A stretch of 38,236 nucleotides of DNA from Acidobacteriota bacterium (lineage in GTDB: Bacteria; Actinomycetota; Actinomycetes; Actinomycetales; Microbacteriaceae). The notes under the pieces were generated by a model. That model was not told the DNA's origin and did not search any database. It was given only the letters and a program-made list of their open reading frames with translations. Where the stretch lies: the NCBI GenBank assembly GCA_019351995.1, contig JABBOD010000027.1, positions 1 through 38,236 of the forward strand, written 5' to 3'. The translations under genes and the position numbers were made by a program. Of the stretch, positions 1 through 9,255 are shown piece after piece; within the stretch, counting starts at the first letter, position 1, and the number at the start of each line of letters is the position of its first letter.

Positions 1-1
1 C

Positions 2-100
2 GCCGACCGCTGGGGCGCGATCGACCTGGTCGAGTTGGGGTCGCTGTCGGGTGTGCGGCTGAGCTCGACGGTTCCGGTCGTCGCGGCGCAGGCGAGCTGA
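2..100 (+). CDS. C-terminal end of an unidentified protein (5' end outside window)
   Basis: An open frame runs in from the left edge and stops at TGA 98-100, leaving 32 residues that begin ADRWGAIDLVELGS and end VVAAQAS. Codon use has the strong G/C third-position bias of the neighbouring genes. The fragment is too short to assign to a family. The next gene begins 34 bases downstream on the same strand with its own promoter, so the two need not be co-transcribed. Confidence 0.5.
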   Translation, partial: ADRWGAIDLVELGSLSGVRLSSTVPVVAAQAS

Positions 101-122
101 CCCCCTGGTTCGTCGGCCGGGT

Positions 123-128
123 TAGTCT
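123..128 (+). promoter_or_regulatory. Leaderless -10 hexamer TAGTCT of the geranylgeranyl reductase gene
   Basis: TAGTCT lies exactly six bases before ATG 135. This spacing would place the transcription start on the A of the start codon, and it recurs at many genes in this window. No convincing -35 hexamer was seen. Confidence 0.55.
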
Positions 129-134
129 CGCTGC

Positions 135-1355
135 ATGACGGATGCGGCGCCCGAGCTCTGGGACGTGGTCGTCGTCGGCGCGGGTCCTGCCGGGTCCAGC
201 GCCGCCCGAGTCGCCGCCGAGGCGGGGGCTCGCGTGCTGCTCATCGATCGGGCCCGGTTTCCGCGCTACAAGACCTGCGGCGGCGGGATCACGGGCCGGT
301 CGTCCGCCGCGCTTCCGGATGCGGTGCGAGCGAGCTTTGCTGCCACGGTTTCCGAGGCGCAGATCACCGATTTCGGGCTGAGCCGGAGCGGCAGCGATCG
401 GGTGATGCTGCACGCCGACGCGCCGTTTCTCGGAATGGTGCAACGCGAGCGTTTGGATCAGGCGTTGGTGGAGGCCGCGGTCGCGTCGGGCGCGGAGTTC
501 CGCGACGGCACGGCGCTGCGTGGTCTCAAGGAGGTGACTCACGGCATCCGGCTGCGTCTGGGCGATGAGGTGCTGCACGCTCGGGTGGTGGTCGGAGCGG
601 ACGGCTCGAGCGGACGGACCAGCGCGTTCGTCGGCGTCGAGTTCGCGGCATCCGATCTCGGACTCGAGGTGGAGCTGGAGGCGCCGGACCACGAGTGGAC
701 GTCGACCGCCCTGTTCGATTGGGGCGCGGATCGGGGGGCGTACGGCTGGCTCTTCCCGAAACACGACACCCTCACGATCGGCGTGATCCAACGCACCGGC
801 CTTCCGGACGCCACGCGCGCGTATCTGGAGCTCTGGCTCCGGCAGCTCGGTCTCGCGGGTGCGACCCGCCTGCGCGAGTCCGGGCACCTGACGCGCTGGC
901 GGTCCCGTCGGTCTCCGCTGCGACGCGGACCGGTGCTGGTGGCCGGCGAGGCTGCCGGACTGCTGGAGCCGTGGACGCGCGAGGGCATCTCGTTCGCGCT
1001 GCGCTCGGGGGCGATGGCGGGCGCGGCAGCAGCTTCCGCGGCGACGGCTGCTCGGGACGGGGATAAGCGCTCGCACGAGCGGGCCCTTGACGGCTACGTC
1101 AGGGCTGTGGAGCGCGAGCTGGCCCCCGACATCGTGGCGGGCGCCGCGATGCTGAAGGTGCTCGAGCTCTTTCCGGGGCCACTGCACCGCTTTCTTGCGC
1201 ACACGGCGCGAGGGCGGCGGCTGTTTCTCGCGCTCTGCCGGGGCGGCCCGCGGGTGTCGGCGCTCGTGCACCACCCTCTGGCGCGGGTCGCCGCGCCGCT
1301 GCTGGCGAAACGTCGTCCCCGGCGCCGGGCGAACTCCGCGAGCGCCACCGCGTAG
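135..1355 (+). CDS. Geranylgeranyl reductase family FAD-dependent oxidoreductase
   Basis: A 406-residue flavoprotein. The N-terminus carries the dinucleotide-binding GAGPAG motif at residues 15-20, after a short beta strand, followed by an acidic end of strand two (LLID, 35-38). It then has the RYKTCGGG block (44-51) typical of the geranylgeranyl/digeranylgeranyl reductase family. A second FAD motif of the type VLVAGEAAGLLEPWTREGI lies in the C-terminal half. The family reduces isoprenoid double bonds; in actinobacteria some members saturate the menaquinone side chain (MenJ-like), so a quinone or lipid substrate is an inference. The protein ends in a basic tail (RRPRRR). ATG 135 fits the leaderless -10. 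The stop TAG 1353-1355 lies inside the first copy of a 43-bp repeat that recurs before the gamma-glutamyltransferase gene. Confidence 0.85.
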   Translation: MTDAAPELWDVVVVGAGPAGSSAARVAAEAGARVLLIDRARFPRYKTCGGGITGRSSAALPDAVRASFAATVSEAQITDFGLSRSGSDRVMLHADAPFLGMVQRERLDQALVEAAVASGAEFRDGTALRGLKEVTHGIRLRLGDEVLHARVVVGADGSSGRTSAFVGVEFAASDLGLEVELEAPDHEWTSTALFDWGADRGAYGWLFPKHDTLTIGVIQRTGLPDATRAYLELWLRQLGLAGATRLRESGHLTRWRSRRSPLRRGPVLVAGEAAGLLEPWTREGISFALRSGAMAGAAAASAATAARDGDKRSHERALDGYVRAVERELAPDIVAGAAMLKVLELFPGPLHRFLAHTARGRRLFLALCRGGPRVSALVHHPLARVAAPLLAKRRPRRRANSASATA

Positions 1356-1359
1356 CCTG
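1317..1359. repeat. 43-bp direct repeat, copy 1 (overlaps the reductase stop codon)
   Basis: These 43 bases are identical to 2154-2196. The match extends six bases further left once a 3-base insertion in copy 2 is allowed. Copy 1 encodes the last residues and the stop of the reductase, and it contains TAGCCT (1353-1358). In copy 2 that same hexamer is the predicted -10 of the next plus-strand gene. The two copies flank the HAD gene. Confidence 0.9.
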
Positions 1360-1383
1360 CCGGTCACGAATGGTGCTCCCGCG

Positions 1384-2127
1384 CTACGCGGCGCTCAGGC
1401 CGATCACGCGCGGAAGCGCCGCGAGGGTGTCGATCTCGGCGTCGGGGGTCGCGGCATCCGCCTGCCTGGACGCCCCGGACCGATTCACCCAGACTGTTCC
1501 CAGGCCCGTCGAGGATGCGCCGACGATGTCGGAGACGAGGTTGTCGCCGACATGGACCACCTCGGATGCAGGAAGGTCCAGCGCGGCGAGGGCGATCTCG
1601 AAGATTCGCTGGTCCGGTTTCGCGACGCCATGCTCGCCACTGACCACGACGACCGCGAAGCGTTCGGGACCGAGCGTCTCGACTTTGGCTCGCTGCGCGG
1701 TCGACGATCCGTTGGTGACCACTCCGAGAATCACGTCAACGGTCGCCAGTTCGTCAAGCACCGACTGGACCTCGTCGTATGGCCGAGTGGCAGCCGCGGC
1801 CGCCGAAACGTGGTCGCGTGCGGCCTCGGCTGCAAAAAGTTCCGGCTCGTCAACGCCGAGCTCGCGGAGCGCGCGAGTCCACACGATCGTGCTCAACCCC
1901 AGGTCATCGAGTTCCCCGCGGACCCATTGGCCTTCGTGATCCTTCCAGCTGCGCTCCCATGAGGCACCGTTCGCCCGCGCCAGGCGCATCGGGTCGAGTC
2001 GGAACTCGGGATGCCGAGCGGTAAAGACCTCGCACATTGCCACCGTCGCACTGATCACACCCGATCCATCGATCAGGGTGTCATCGAGGTCGAGCAAAAT
2101 GGCACGGGGAGGGTTCGGCAAAGCCAT
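1384..2127 (-). CDS. HAD superfamily hydrolase (YjjG-like)
   Basis: A 247-residue haloacid-dehalogenase-type phosphohydrolase. Motif I is LDLDDTLID, with the nucleophile D13 and general acid D15. Motif II is VVTNGS, motif III is the lysine of VAKPDQRIF, and motif IV is GDNLVSD. A helical cap lies between motifs I and II (about residues 20-110). Relatives dephosphorylate small phosphometabolites, but the substrate cannot be told from sequence. The gene runs against both neighbours and lies entirely between two copies of a 43-bp direct repeat, so it looks like an insertion between the reductase and the gamma-glutamyltransferase genes. ATG 2127 is supported by TAGCCT six bases upstream on the minus strand. 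Confidence 0.9.
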   Translation of the reverse strand: MALPNPPRAILLDLDDTLIDGSGVISATVAMCEVFTARHPEFRLDPMRLARANGASWERSWKDHEGQWVRGELDDLGLSTIVWTRALRELGVDEPELFAAEAARDHVSAAAAATRPYDEVQSVLDELATVDVILGVVTNGSSTAQRAKVETLGPERFAVVVVSGEHGVAKPDQRIFEIALAALDLPASEVVHVGDNLVSDIVGASSTGLGTVWVNRSGASRQADAATPDAEIDTLAALPRVIGLSAA

Positions 2128-2133
2128 CGGTCC

Positions 2134-2139
2134 AGGCTA
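2134..2139 (-). promoter_or_regulatory. Leaderless -10 hexamer TAGCCT of the HAD gene
   Basis: On the minus strand TAGCCT is followed by six bases (GGACCG) and then ATG 2127. It sits just left of repeat copy 2, which carries the same hexamer on the opposite strand, so two leaderless promoters diverge within about 60 bases. Confidence 0.55.
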
Positions 2140-2153
2140 TCCGCCGTCGTCAT

Positions 2154-2196
2154 CCCCGGCGCCGGGCGAACTCCGCGAGCGCCACCGCGTAGCCTG
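2154..2196. repeat. 43-bp direct repeat, copy 2 (carries the promoter of the next gene)
   Basis: Identical over 43 bases to 1317-1359, with the copies 837 bases apart. Copy 2 is not translated on the plus strand. Its last bases include TAGCCT (2190-2195), six bases before ATG 2202. Confidence 0.9.
2190..2195 (+). promoter_or_regulatory. Leaderless -10 hexamer TAGCCT of the gamma-glutamyltransferase gene
   Basis: TAGCCT, then GAACGG, then ATG 2202. The hexamer lies inside repeat copy 2, so the promoter was either copied from, or is the source of, the sequence at the reductase stop codon. Confidence 0.55.
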
Positions 2197-2201
2197 AACG
2201 G

Positions 2202-4028
2202 ATGACCGGGTTCACTCAGCCTGACCCTTTCCGCACCCGTCCGGAGCTGCAGGGCACCTTCGGGATGGCCGCATCCACGCACTGGATCGCGAGCGCCACC
2301 GCGCAGGCGGTGCTGGAGCGCGACGGCAACGCCTTCGACGCGGCGGTGGCGGCGGCTTTCGTTCTGCATGTGGTCGAGCCGCATCTGAACGGTCCGGGCG
2401 GCGACCTCACGGCGATCTACGCGACCGCCGACGATCCGACACCGCGCGTGGTGGTGGGCCAGGGCACCGCTCCAGCCGGCGCGACCATCGAGCACTACCG
2501 CGCGCAGGGATTCGACGAGGTGCCCGGCAGTGGCGTGCTGGCGGCCGCCGTTCCGGGCGCGGTGGTGTCGTGGCTTCGGCTGCTCGAGACGCGCGGCAGC
2601 TGGGAGTTGGCGGACGTGCTCGCCTTTGCGATCGGCTACGCGCGGATCGGGCATCCGATGCTCGCGACGGCGGTGCAGACGATCGGGTCGGTGCGTGAAC
2701 TGTTCGAGCACCACTGGCCGAGCTCTGCCGCGCACTGGATCCCCGATGGCCGGATGCCGCTTGCCGGCGAACTGGTCACCAACGAGCCGTACGCGCACAC
2801 TCTCGAGTCGCTGGTGCGGGCCGGCAACGGTGCCGAGTCGCGCCGCGGCCGCATCCGGGCCGCCGTTGACGCCTGGAGCAGCGGGTTCGTCGCCGAAGCC
2901 ATCCACGACTTCGCGGCGGACGCGCACTATCAGCCCAGCATCGACCACGAGGTGCCGGGGGTGTTGACCTCGGCCGATCTTGCGGGCTTCGAGGCGCGCG
3001 AGGAGGAGGCCGTCACGCTCGAGTTCCGCGGGATGACGGTGGCGAAGTCCGGACCGTGGGCGCAGGGGCCGGTGCTGCTGCAGACGCTGGCGATTCTCGA
3101 CACCTTCTCCGACGAGCGGCTCGACCCGTCGACCGCGATCGGCATCCACACCATCGCCGAGGCCCTCAAGCTGGCGCTGGCCGATCGTGACGCCTGGTAC
3201 GGCGACGCGGCGGACGGCGACGCGGCCGACGCGGTGCCGCTGGCCGAGTTGCTGGACCCCGAGTACGCCCGGGAACGCGCCGCGCTGATCCGCGAGAGCG
3301 CGTCACTCGACTTTCGGCCGGGGCGGCCGGGCGGACGTGAGCCGTGGATGCCGCCGCTGCATCCTGGCAGTGCCGGCGATGGGCTGGCGGGATCGGGCGA
3401 GCCGACGGTCTGGATGGCCAGCGCGGCCGCGGCGGCGGGGCACGGCGACACCTGCCACCTCGACGTCGTCGATCGGCACGGCAACATGATCTCGGCGACG
3501 CCCTCCGGCGGTTGGCTGCAGTCTTCGCCCCACATCCCGGCGCTCGGCTTCTGTCTGGGCAGCCGTCTGCAGATGACGTGGTTGGATGCCGCCTCCCCCT
3601 CCGCGCTCGTGCCGGGGCGGCGTCCGCGCTCAACCCTCTCCCCCACCCTGCTGCTGCGCGACGGCGTGCCGGTCGAGACGCTCGGCACTCCCGGCGGCGA
3701 CCAGCAGGACCAGTGGCAGCTCGTGTACCTGCTGCGTCGGATCGTGGGCGGGTACACGCCGCAGCAGGCGATCGATGCCCCGATGTTCCAGACCGGTGCT
3801 CACGTGGCTTCTTTCGAGCCGCGGACATGGTCGCCCGGTGCGCTCGTCGTCGAACGCCGGGTGGGCCGCGATGTGCTCGCCGAGCTGGTGCTCCGCGGGC
3901 ACCGGGTGACGCCGGCCGGCGGCTGGACGCTGGGTCGGCTGTCGATGGTCGGACGTGACCCGGCATCCGGGCTGCTGTTCGCGGCCGCGAATCCGCGCGG
4001 CGAACAGGGATACGCCATCGGCCGCTGA
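2202..4028 (+). CDS. Gamma-glutamyltransferase family Ntn hydrolase
   Basis: A 608-residue proenzyme-type protein. The large-subunit region (about 20-410) starts with the family signature around GMAASTHWIASATAQAVLERDGN and contains HLNGPGGDL (61-69). Self-cleavage is predicted before T417 in GHGDTCHLDVVDRHGN; this Thr would be the N-terminal nucleophile of the small subunit. Downstream, PRSTLSPTLLL (475-485) and GTPGGDQQDQ (495-504) match the small-subunit substrate pocket. The family hydrolyses or transfers gamma-glutamyl groups, or cleaves related amides such as acylated cephalosporins. No signal peptide is visible, so a cytoplasmic YwrD-like enzyme is more likely than a secreted GGT. A short internal repeat gives GDAADGDAADA at 335-345. 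The start is fixed by the leaderless -10. Confidence 0.88.
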   Translation: MTGFTQPDPFRTRPELQGTFGMAASTHWIASATAQAVLERDGNAFDAAVAAAFVLHVVEPHLNGPGGDLTAIYATADDPTPRVVVGQGTAPAGATIEHYRAQGFDEVPGSGVLAAAVPGAVVSWLRLLETRGSWELADVLAFAIGYARIGHPMLATAVQTIGSVRELFEHHWPSSAAHWIPDGRMPLAGELVTNEPYAHTLESLVRAGNGAESRRGRIRAAVDAWSSGFVAEAIHDFAADAHYQPSIDHEVPGVLTSADLAGFEAREEEAVTLEFRGMTVAKSGPWAQGPVLLQTLAILDTFSDERLDPSTAIGIHTIAEALKLALADRDAWYGDAADGDAADAVPLAELLDPEYARERAALIRESASLDFRPGRPGGREPWMPPLHPGSAGDGLAGSGEPTVWMASAAAAAGHGDTCHLDVVDRHGNMISATPSGGWLQSSPHIPALGFCLGSRLQMTWLDAASPSALVPGRRPRSTLSPTLLLRDGVPVETLGTPGGDQQDQWQLVYLLRRIVGGYTPQQAIDAPMFQTGAHVASFEPRTWSPGALVVERRVGRDVLAELVLRGHRVTPAGGWTLGRLSMVGRDPASGLLFAAANPRGEQGYAIGR

Positions 4029-4059
4029 GACGGTCGGGACGCGCTGAGACAGTCGGGAC
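4023..4059. repeat. Tandem 19-bp repeat across the gamma-glutamyltransferase stop codon
   Basis: CGCTGAGACGGTCGGGAC (4023-4040) recurs with one change at 4042-4059. The first unit contains the last codon and stop of the gene. The second is followed directly by a small hairpin. Confidence 0.6.
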
Positions 4060-4079
4060 CCGTGAGCCGACCGGGTCCC
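4055..4079 (+). terminator. Possible terminator hairpin after the gamma-glutamyltransferase gene
   Basis: GGGACCCG (4055-4062) and CGGGTCCC (4072-4079) form an 8-bp stem with a 9-base loop, 26 bases after the stop codon. There is no T run after it, as is usual in high-GC actinobacteria, so termination is an inference. Confidence 0.4.
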
Positions 4080-4114
4080 CGGGATGTCGGAGCGGAGATG
4101 TCGGGCGCCGCTGC

Positions 4115-4120
4115 GACACT
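4115..4120 (+). promoter_or_regulatory. Possible leaderless -10 GACACT of rmuC
   Basis: GACACT lies six bases before ATG 4127. The first base differs from TANNNT, so this is the weakest member of the leaderless set, but the spacing is exact. Confidence 0.4.
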
Positions 4121-4126
4121 GGCGGG

Positions 4127-5509
4127 ATGGACCCCATCGTCTCCCTCCTGCTCGGCCTTCTGCTCGGTGTCGCACTCGGCGTGGTCATTGGCGTGCTCGT
4201 GAGCCGTTCACGCCGGACGAGCACCTCGGTGGATGCCGACCCCGCGATCCTGGCAGCCCGGCACGCTCAAATCGTGGCGGAACTCCGCGCCGAGGAAGGA
4301 GCCGCGCGCGCCGAGGTGGTCTCCCAGCTGGCCGCGGCCGATGCCAGCCTCTCGGGACTGCGGGACCAGCTCGCCGCCGCACAGCAGCAGTACCGCGACC
4401 TCATCGAGCGCGAGCGGGCCGACGCACTCAAGAGAAGCGAGGCGGAACGCGACGAGAGCAAGGTGCTGCAGGCGCTCGCACCCGTGAAAGAGACCCTGTC
4501 GAACATGCAGCAGAAGGTGACAGAACTCGAGACGCAGCGTTCGCAGCAGCACGGCGAAATCAGCCAACAGCTGAAGACCGCCACCGAGTCGGAGGAGCGG
4601 CTGCGCGCCACGGCCGAGTCTCTCGCCTCGGCGCTGCGCAACAACGCGACCAGAGGCGTCTGGGGTGAGACCCAGCTCCGCACGCTGGTGGAATCCGCCG
4701 GGCTGATCAATCGCGTCGACTTCGACGTGCAGTCCACGATCGAGGCTGAGAGCGGCACGCGACGCCCCGACATGGTGGTCAAGCTGCCGGGTGGCAAGTC
4801 CATTCCGGTCGACGCGAAGGTGCCGTACAACTCCTACATCGAGGCGGCAGCCATCCCGTCGAGTGCGACCGGCGAGCAGGAAGTACGCCGAACCCAGCTG
4901 TTGAGCCTGCACGCCAAGCAGGTCAAGAATCACGTGGATGCGCTGGCCGGCAAGTCCTACTGGACCGGCCTCGAGGCCAGCCCCGACTTCACCATCGCGT
5001 TCATCCCGAACGAGCCGCTGCTGGCCGCCGCGCTCGAGGCAGACCCGAACTTGATGGAGTACGCATTCTCGAAGCGCATCATCCTGGCCAATCCAGCCAC
5101 CCTGTGGGCGCTGCTGAAGACCATCGCGTTCACCTGGCAACAGGACGTGCTCACCGAGGACGCCAAGAGGCTCTTCGACCTCGGCAAGGAGCTGTACTCG
5201 CGCCTCGCCACCCTCTCCGAGCACGCCGACAAGCTGCGACGCTCGATCGAGTCGACGGTGAACAGCTACAACCAGTTCGCGAGTTCGCTGGAGCAGCGCG
5301 TGCTGGTCACCGCCCGGAAGCTCGACGGGCTCGACGAGTCCAAGGTGATCGGCACGCCGACCCAGGTGGACGAGCGGCCGAAGCAGCTGAGTCAGCCCGA
5401 GCTGGTGCAGGCCGAGTTGACGGCACTGGACGAGACGGGTATTACCCGTCCCGAGCTGGATCTCGGGATCGTCGAGCCACCGGTCACGCTCGCGACCAAG
5501 CGCGCCTAA
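4127..5509 (+). CDS. rmuC: DNA recombination protein RmuC
   Basis: A 460-residue protein with the usual RmuC layout. An N-terminal membrane anchor spans about residues 4-27. A long Glu/Gln/Arg-rich coiled coil covers about 45-165. The RmuC nuclease-like core starts at [15 protein letters not shown] (about residue 178) and contains the active-site-like stretch [16 protein letters not shown] with its Asp and Lys. RmuC limits inversions at short inverted repeats and is a PD-(D/E)XK-type nuclease relative; the biochemical activity is known only from the family. Its TAA stop (5507-5509) shares two bases with the TAG stop of the convergent ABC gene (CTAA, 5506-5509), leaving no room for a terminator between them. 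Confidence 0.92.
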   Translation: MDPIVSLLLGLLLGVALGVVIGVLVSRSRRTSTSVDADPAILAARHAQIVAELRAEEGAARAEVVSQLAAADASLSGLRDQLAAAQQQYRDLIERERADALKRSEAERDESKVLQALAPVKETLSNMQQKVTELETQRSQQHGEISQQLKTATESEERLRATAESLASALRNNATRGVWGETQLRTLVESAGLINRVDFDVQSTIEAESGTRRPDMVVKLPGGKSIPVDAKVPYNSYIEAAAIPSSATGEQEVRRTQLLSLHAKQVKNHVDALAGKSYWTGLEASPDFTIAFIPNEPLLAAALEADPNLMEYAFSKRIILANPATLWALLKTIAFTWQQDVLTEDAKRLFDLGKELYSRLATLSEHADKLRRSIESTVNSYNQFASSLEQRVLVTARKLDGLDESKVIGTPTQVDERPKQLSQPELVQAELTALDETGITRPELDLGIVEPPVTLATKRA

Positions 5510-7524
5510 CCCCGCGTCACCATCGGCTCCGCCAGTTCCTCGTCGGCAGGAGCCGCGAACTGCGCCTCATACAGCCGCGCGTATGCCCCCTTAGCCGCCA
5601 GCAGTTCGTCGTGAGTGCCCTGCTCGACGATCGCGCCGTTCTCCATCACCAAGATGAGGTCGGCATCGCGAATCGTGGAGAGCCGGTGGGCGATCACGAA
5701 GCTGGTGCGGTCCTTGCGGAGCGCACTCATCGCGCGCTGCACGAGCAGTTCGGTTCGGGTATCGACCGAGCTGGTCGCCTCGTCGAGGATCAGCACACTC
5801 GGTCGCGCGAGGAAGGCCCGCGCGATCGTGATCAGTTGCTTCTCGCCGGCGCTGATGTTGCCCGCTTCGTCATCCAGCACCGTGTCGTAGCCGTCCGGCA
5901 AGGAATGCACGAAGCGGTCGACATACGCCGCCTCGGCGGCCGCGTGGATCTCGTCCTCGGTGGCGTCGGTGCGCCCGTATGCGATGTTGTCGCGGATCGT
6001 GCCGCCGAAGAGCCAGGTGTCCTGCAGCACCATGCCCGTCCGCGAACGCAGATCGGCTCGTGTCATCTGGGCGATGTCGACGCCGTCGACCGTGATGCGT
6101 CCGCCATTCAGCTCGTAGAAGCGCATGATCAGGTTCACCAGGGTGGTCTTCCCGGCTCCGGTGGGCCCGACGACCGCAACCGTCTGACCCGGTTCGGCCA
6201 GGAGCGACAGCTCGGTGATCAGCGGCGTCTCGGGGTCGTACGAGAAAGACACCTTCTCGAACTCGAGGCGGCCGGTGTGGGTGCTCGGCGACTGCGCCGG
6301 GTCGGCATCCGCGGACTGCTCGGGGGCGTCGAGCAGTTCGAAGACGCGCTCGGAGCTGGCCACCCCCGACTGCAGCAGATTCGCCATCGATCCGAGCTGC
6401 GAAAGTGGCTGAGTGAACTGACGCGAGTACTGGATGAAGGCCTGCACGTCGCCGATGCGCAACGAACCACTGGCCACCAGCAGCCCACCCGCGACAGCGA
6501 TGCCGACGTAGACCAGGTTGCCGACGAACATCGTCGACGGCATGATCAGCCCGCTGACGAACTGGGCGCCGAAGCTCGCCTTGTAGAGTTCCTCGTTCTT
6601 CTCCGCGAAGCGTTGCTCGACCTCCCGGTGGCGACCGAAGACCTTCACCAGGGAATGGCCGGTGTACCCCTCCTCGATCTGAGCGTTCAGCGCGCCAGTG
6701 TTCGCCCACTGGGCGACGAACAGCTTCTGCGAGCGCTTCCCGATCACCGTGACGATGCCCAAGGTGATTGGGATGGTGACCAGGGCGATCAGGGCGAGCA
6801 GCGGAGAGATGACGAACATCATCACCATCACACCGACCACCGTCAGCAGCGAGACGACCAGTTGGCTCATCGTCTGCTGCAGGCTCTGCGAGATGTTGTC
6901 GATGTCGTTGGTGACCCGACTCAGCAACTCACCGCGCGGCGTCTTGTCGAAGTAAGTCAACGGCAGGCGGTGGATCTTCGCCTCGACATCGCTGCGGAGC
7001 CGGTACACGGTGCGCTGGGTCACGCCGTTCAACAGGTAGGCCTGAAGCCAACTGAAGACGGACGAGAACACATAGAGCAGCAGCACGATGCCGAGCACGA
7101 GCTGCAGAGCCGCGAAATCGATTCCGACGCCCGGATGCAGGTTCATCCCGCCGAGCAGATCCGCCTGCTGGGTGTCTCCCTTCGCCTTCAGGCCCGCGAT
7201 GACCTGGGCCTTGGTCGTGCCGGCGGGGAGGGACTTCGAGATGAAGCCCTCGAAGATCAGGTTGGTGGCCTGGCCGAGGATCTTGGGGCCGAGCACACTC
7301 AGCACCACGCTGACGACGCCCAGGAGCACCACCGCGACGATCATGGAGCGCTCGGGACGCAGGCGACCGAGCAGTCGCTTGGCCGATGGGCCGAAGTTGA
7401 GGGCCTTCTCGGCGGGCCCCTGCATGCCCCCGAAGGGGCCGCCGCCGGGACCGCGCCGCGGCGGGACCGGCACGCTGGGCCTCGGGTTCGATGCCGGGCG
7501 GTTGCCCGGGGTTGCGGTGCTCAC
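5506..7524 (-). CDS. ABC exporter half-transporter, subunit with degenerate signature motif
   Basis: A 672-residue fusion of a six-helix type IV exporter membrane domain (about 60-375) and a nucleotide-binding domain (about 415-655). A Gly/Pro/Arg-rich N-terminal extension covers residues 1-40. Walker A is GPTGAGKTT (453-461), Walker B is VLILDE with catalytic E582, and the switch His is H613. The signature is degenerate: ISAGEKQ (557-563) instead of LSGGQ. In heterodimeric exporters such as TM287/288 or BmrCD, a normal catalytic half pairs with a degenerate partner, and the neighbouring gene supplies the complementary defects. GTG 7524 overlaps the partner's stop (GTGA) and follows an AGGAGG site. 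Substrate unknown; lipid or drug efflux is likely given the TetR gene upstream. Confidence 0.92.
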   Translation of the reverse strand: MSTATPGNRPASNPRPSVPVPPRRGPGGGPFGGMQGPAEKALNFGPSAKRLLGRLRPERSMIVAVVLLGVVSVVLSVLGPKILGQATNLIFEGFISKSLPAGTTKAQVIAGLKAKGDTQQADLLGGMNLHPGVGIDFAALQLVLGIVLLLYVFSSVFSWLQAYLLNGVTQRTVYRLRSDVEAKIHRLPLTYFDKTPRGELLSRVTNDIDNISQSLQQTMSQLVVSLLTVVGVMVMMFVISPLLALIALVTIPITLGIVTVIGKRSQKLFVAQWANTGALNAQIEEGYTGHSLVKVFGRHREVEQRFAEKNEELYKASFGAQFVSGLIMPSTMFVGNLVYVGIAVAGGLLVASGSLRIGDVQAFIQYSRQFTQPLSQLGSMANLLQSGVASSERVFELLDAPEQSADADPAQSPSTHTGRLEFEKVSFSYDPETPLITELSLLAEPGQTVAVVGPTGAGKTTLVNLIMRFYELNGGRITVDGVDIAQMTRADLRSRTGMVLQDTWLFGGTIRDNIAYGRTDATEDEIHAAAEAAYVDRFVHSLPDGYDTVLDDEAGNISAGEKQLITIARAFLARPSVLILDEATSSVDTRTELLVQRAMSALRKDRTSFVIAHRLSTIRDADLILVMENGAIVEQGTHDELLAAKGAYARLYEAQFAAPADEELAEPMVTRG

Positions 7525-9254
7525 GCTGCCTCCTCGATCGAGAGCTGGCTCTGCACGATCTCGGCGTACTCGGGCGAGCTCAGCAGTAGTTCGTCATGGG
7601 TTCCGTGCCCAACGATCCTGCCGTCGTCGAGCACGATGATCTGATCGGCGTCGAGGATGGTGCTGACCCGCTGCGCGACGACGATGCGGGTCGCGCCGCT
7701 CACCTCGCGGTCGAGCGCGGCCCGCAGACGCTGATCCGTCGAGGTGTCGAGCGCCGAGAAGGAGTCGTCGAAGACATAGATCTCCGGACGCTTCACCAGG
7801 GCCCTCGCAATCGCCAGCCGTTGCCGCTGGCCGCCGGAGACGTTCGTGCCCCCCTGAGAGATCGGAGCATCCAGTTGCTCGGCCATCGCTCTCACGAAGT
7901 CCGTGGCCTGGGCGATCTCGAGCGCCGCCCAGAGCTCCTCGTCCGTGGCGTCGGGCCTGCCGTACCGCAGGTTGCTGGCGATGGTGCCCGAGAACAGGTA
8001 TGGACGCTGCGGGATCAGTCCGATGCGGCTCCAGAGCAACTCGGGATCCAGCTCGCGTACGTCGACGCCGTCGATGAGCACGGACCCGCCCGTCACGTCG
8101 AAGAGGCGGGGCAGCAGGTTGACCAGCGTGGTCTTGCCCGCACCGGTCGACCCGATGATGGCCGTGGTCGTGCCAGGGCGAGCGACGAAACTCACCTCGC
8201 GCAGCACGGGCTGGTCGGCGCCGGGGTACGAGAAGGTCGCGGCACGCAGCTCCACTTCGCCTTCCGCACGGAGAGTCGTCACGGGATGCTTCGGCGACAC
8301 CACCGTCGACTCGGTCTCGAGCACCTCGCCGATCCGGTCGCCCGATACCGCGGCACGCGGCAGCAGCACGGCCATGAAGGTCGCCATCATGACGGCCATC
8401 AGGATCTGGATGAGGTAGCTGAGGAACGCGACGAGTGCCCCGACCTGCAAGCCACCAGTGTCGATCCGGTTCGCCCCGAACCAGAGCACGGCGACGCTGG
8501 AGACGTTCATGACGAGCATCACGAACGGAAACATCAGCGCGAAAAGCCGCCCCGCCCGCAGCGCGGTCTCGGTGACAGCCGCGTTGGCATCCTCGAACCG
8601 TGCGACCTCGATCGGCTCGCGCACGAACGCGCGCACCACCCGGATGCCGGTCAGCTGCTCGCGGAGCACGCGGTTGATGGTGTCGATGCGGGACTGCATC
8701 TTGCGGAACTGAGGCACCATCCGCGTGATGATCAGCCCGATCCCGATCAGCAGCACCGGAATGGCGACCACCAGGATCCCCGACAGTGGCACGTCCTGCT
8801 GCAGCGCGAAGATGACGCCGCCGATGGCGAGGATCGGCGCAGAGACCAGCAGGGTGCAGGTCATGAGAACGAGCATCTGCACCTGCTGCACGTCATTGGT
8901 GGTGCGGGTGATCAGCGACGGCGCGCCGAACTTCGACACCTCCCGCTCCGAGAACTGACCGACGCGGTGGAAGACCGCACCACGCACGTCCCGCCCGAAC
9001 GACATCGCGGTGCGCGCACCGAAGTACACGGCGACAATCGAGAAGATGATCTGGCCGAAGGTGATGGCGAGCATCAGCGCACCCGTGCGGAGGATGTACG
9101 CGGTATCGCCCTTGGCGACGCCCTTGTCGATGATGTCCGCGTTGAGCGTCGGCAGGTACAGCGCCGCGATCGACTGTCCGAGCTGGAACACGACGACGGC
9201 GAGCAGCAGAAGCCAGTACGGGCGCAGGAAGCGCACGAGCAGACGACCGAGCAT
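7521..9254 (-). CDS. ABC exporter half-transporter, subunit with degenerate Walker B and switch loop
   Basis: 577 residues from ATG 9254: six membrane helices within about 12-300, then a nucleotide-binding domain (about 333-575). Walker A is GSTGAGKTT (368-376) and the signature is a proper VSGGQRQ (472-478). The Walker B segment reads IYVFDD, with D497 where the catalytic Glu should be, and the switch position is Q529 (VVAQRV) instead of His. This is the classic degenerate half of a heterodimeric exporter. The single working ATPase site should combine this signature with the Walker motifs of the 5506-7524 product. A longer frame to 9344 exists, but ATG 9254 follows the tetR stop by one base and has an AAGGA site, so it is preferred. 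Confidence 0.92.
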   Translation of the reverse strand: MLGRLLVRFLRPYWLLLLAVVVFQLGQSIAALYLPTLNADIIDKGVAKGDTAYILRTGALMLAITFGQIIFSIVAVYFGARTAMSFGRDVRGAVFHRVGQFSEREVSKFGAPSLITRTTNDVQQVQMLVLMTCTLLVSAPILAIGGVIFALQQDVPLSGILVVAIPVLLIGIGLIITRMVPQFRKMQSRIDTINRVLREQLTGIRVVRAFVREPIEVARFEDANAAVTETALRAGRLFALMFPFVMLVMNVSSVAVLWFGANRIDTGGLQVGALVAFLSYLIQILMAVMMATFMAVLLPRAAVSGDRIGEVLETESTVVSPKHPVTTLRAEGEVELRAATFSYPGADQPVLREVSFVARPGTTTAIIGSTGAGKTTLVNLLPRLFDVTGGSVLIDGVDVRELDPELLWSRIGLIPQRPYLFSGTIASNLRYGRPDATDEELWAALEIAQATDFVRAMAEQLDAPISQGGTNVSGGQRQRLAIARALVKRPEIYVFDDSFSALDTSTDQRLRAALDREVSGATRIVVAQRVSTILDADQIIVLDDGRIVGHGTHDELLLSSPEYAEIVQSQLSIEEAA

Positions 9255-9255
9255 G

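Noticed and set aside
3197..3232. Short repeat of GGCGACGCGGC type inside the gamma-glutamyltransferase gene
   Set aside because: It is a simple Gly-Asp-Ala surface loop; imperfect and without further signal.
5104..7644. Very long open frame of 846 codons on the plus strand antisense to the ABC exporter
   Set aside because: It is rich in Arg, Asp, Gln and His with no hydrophobic core, and it exactly shadows a well-supported gene; high GC removes stop codons.
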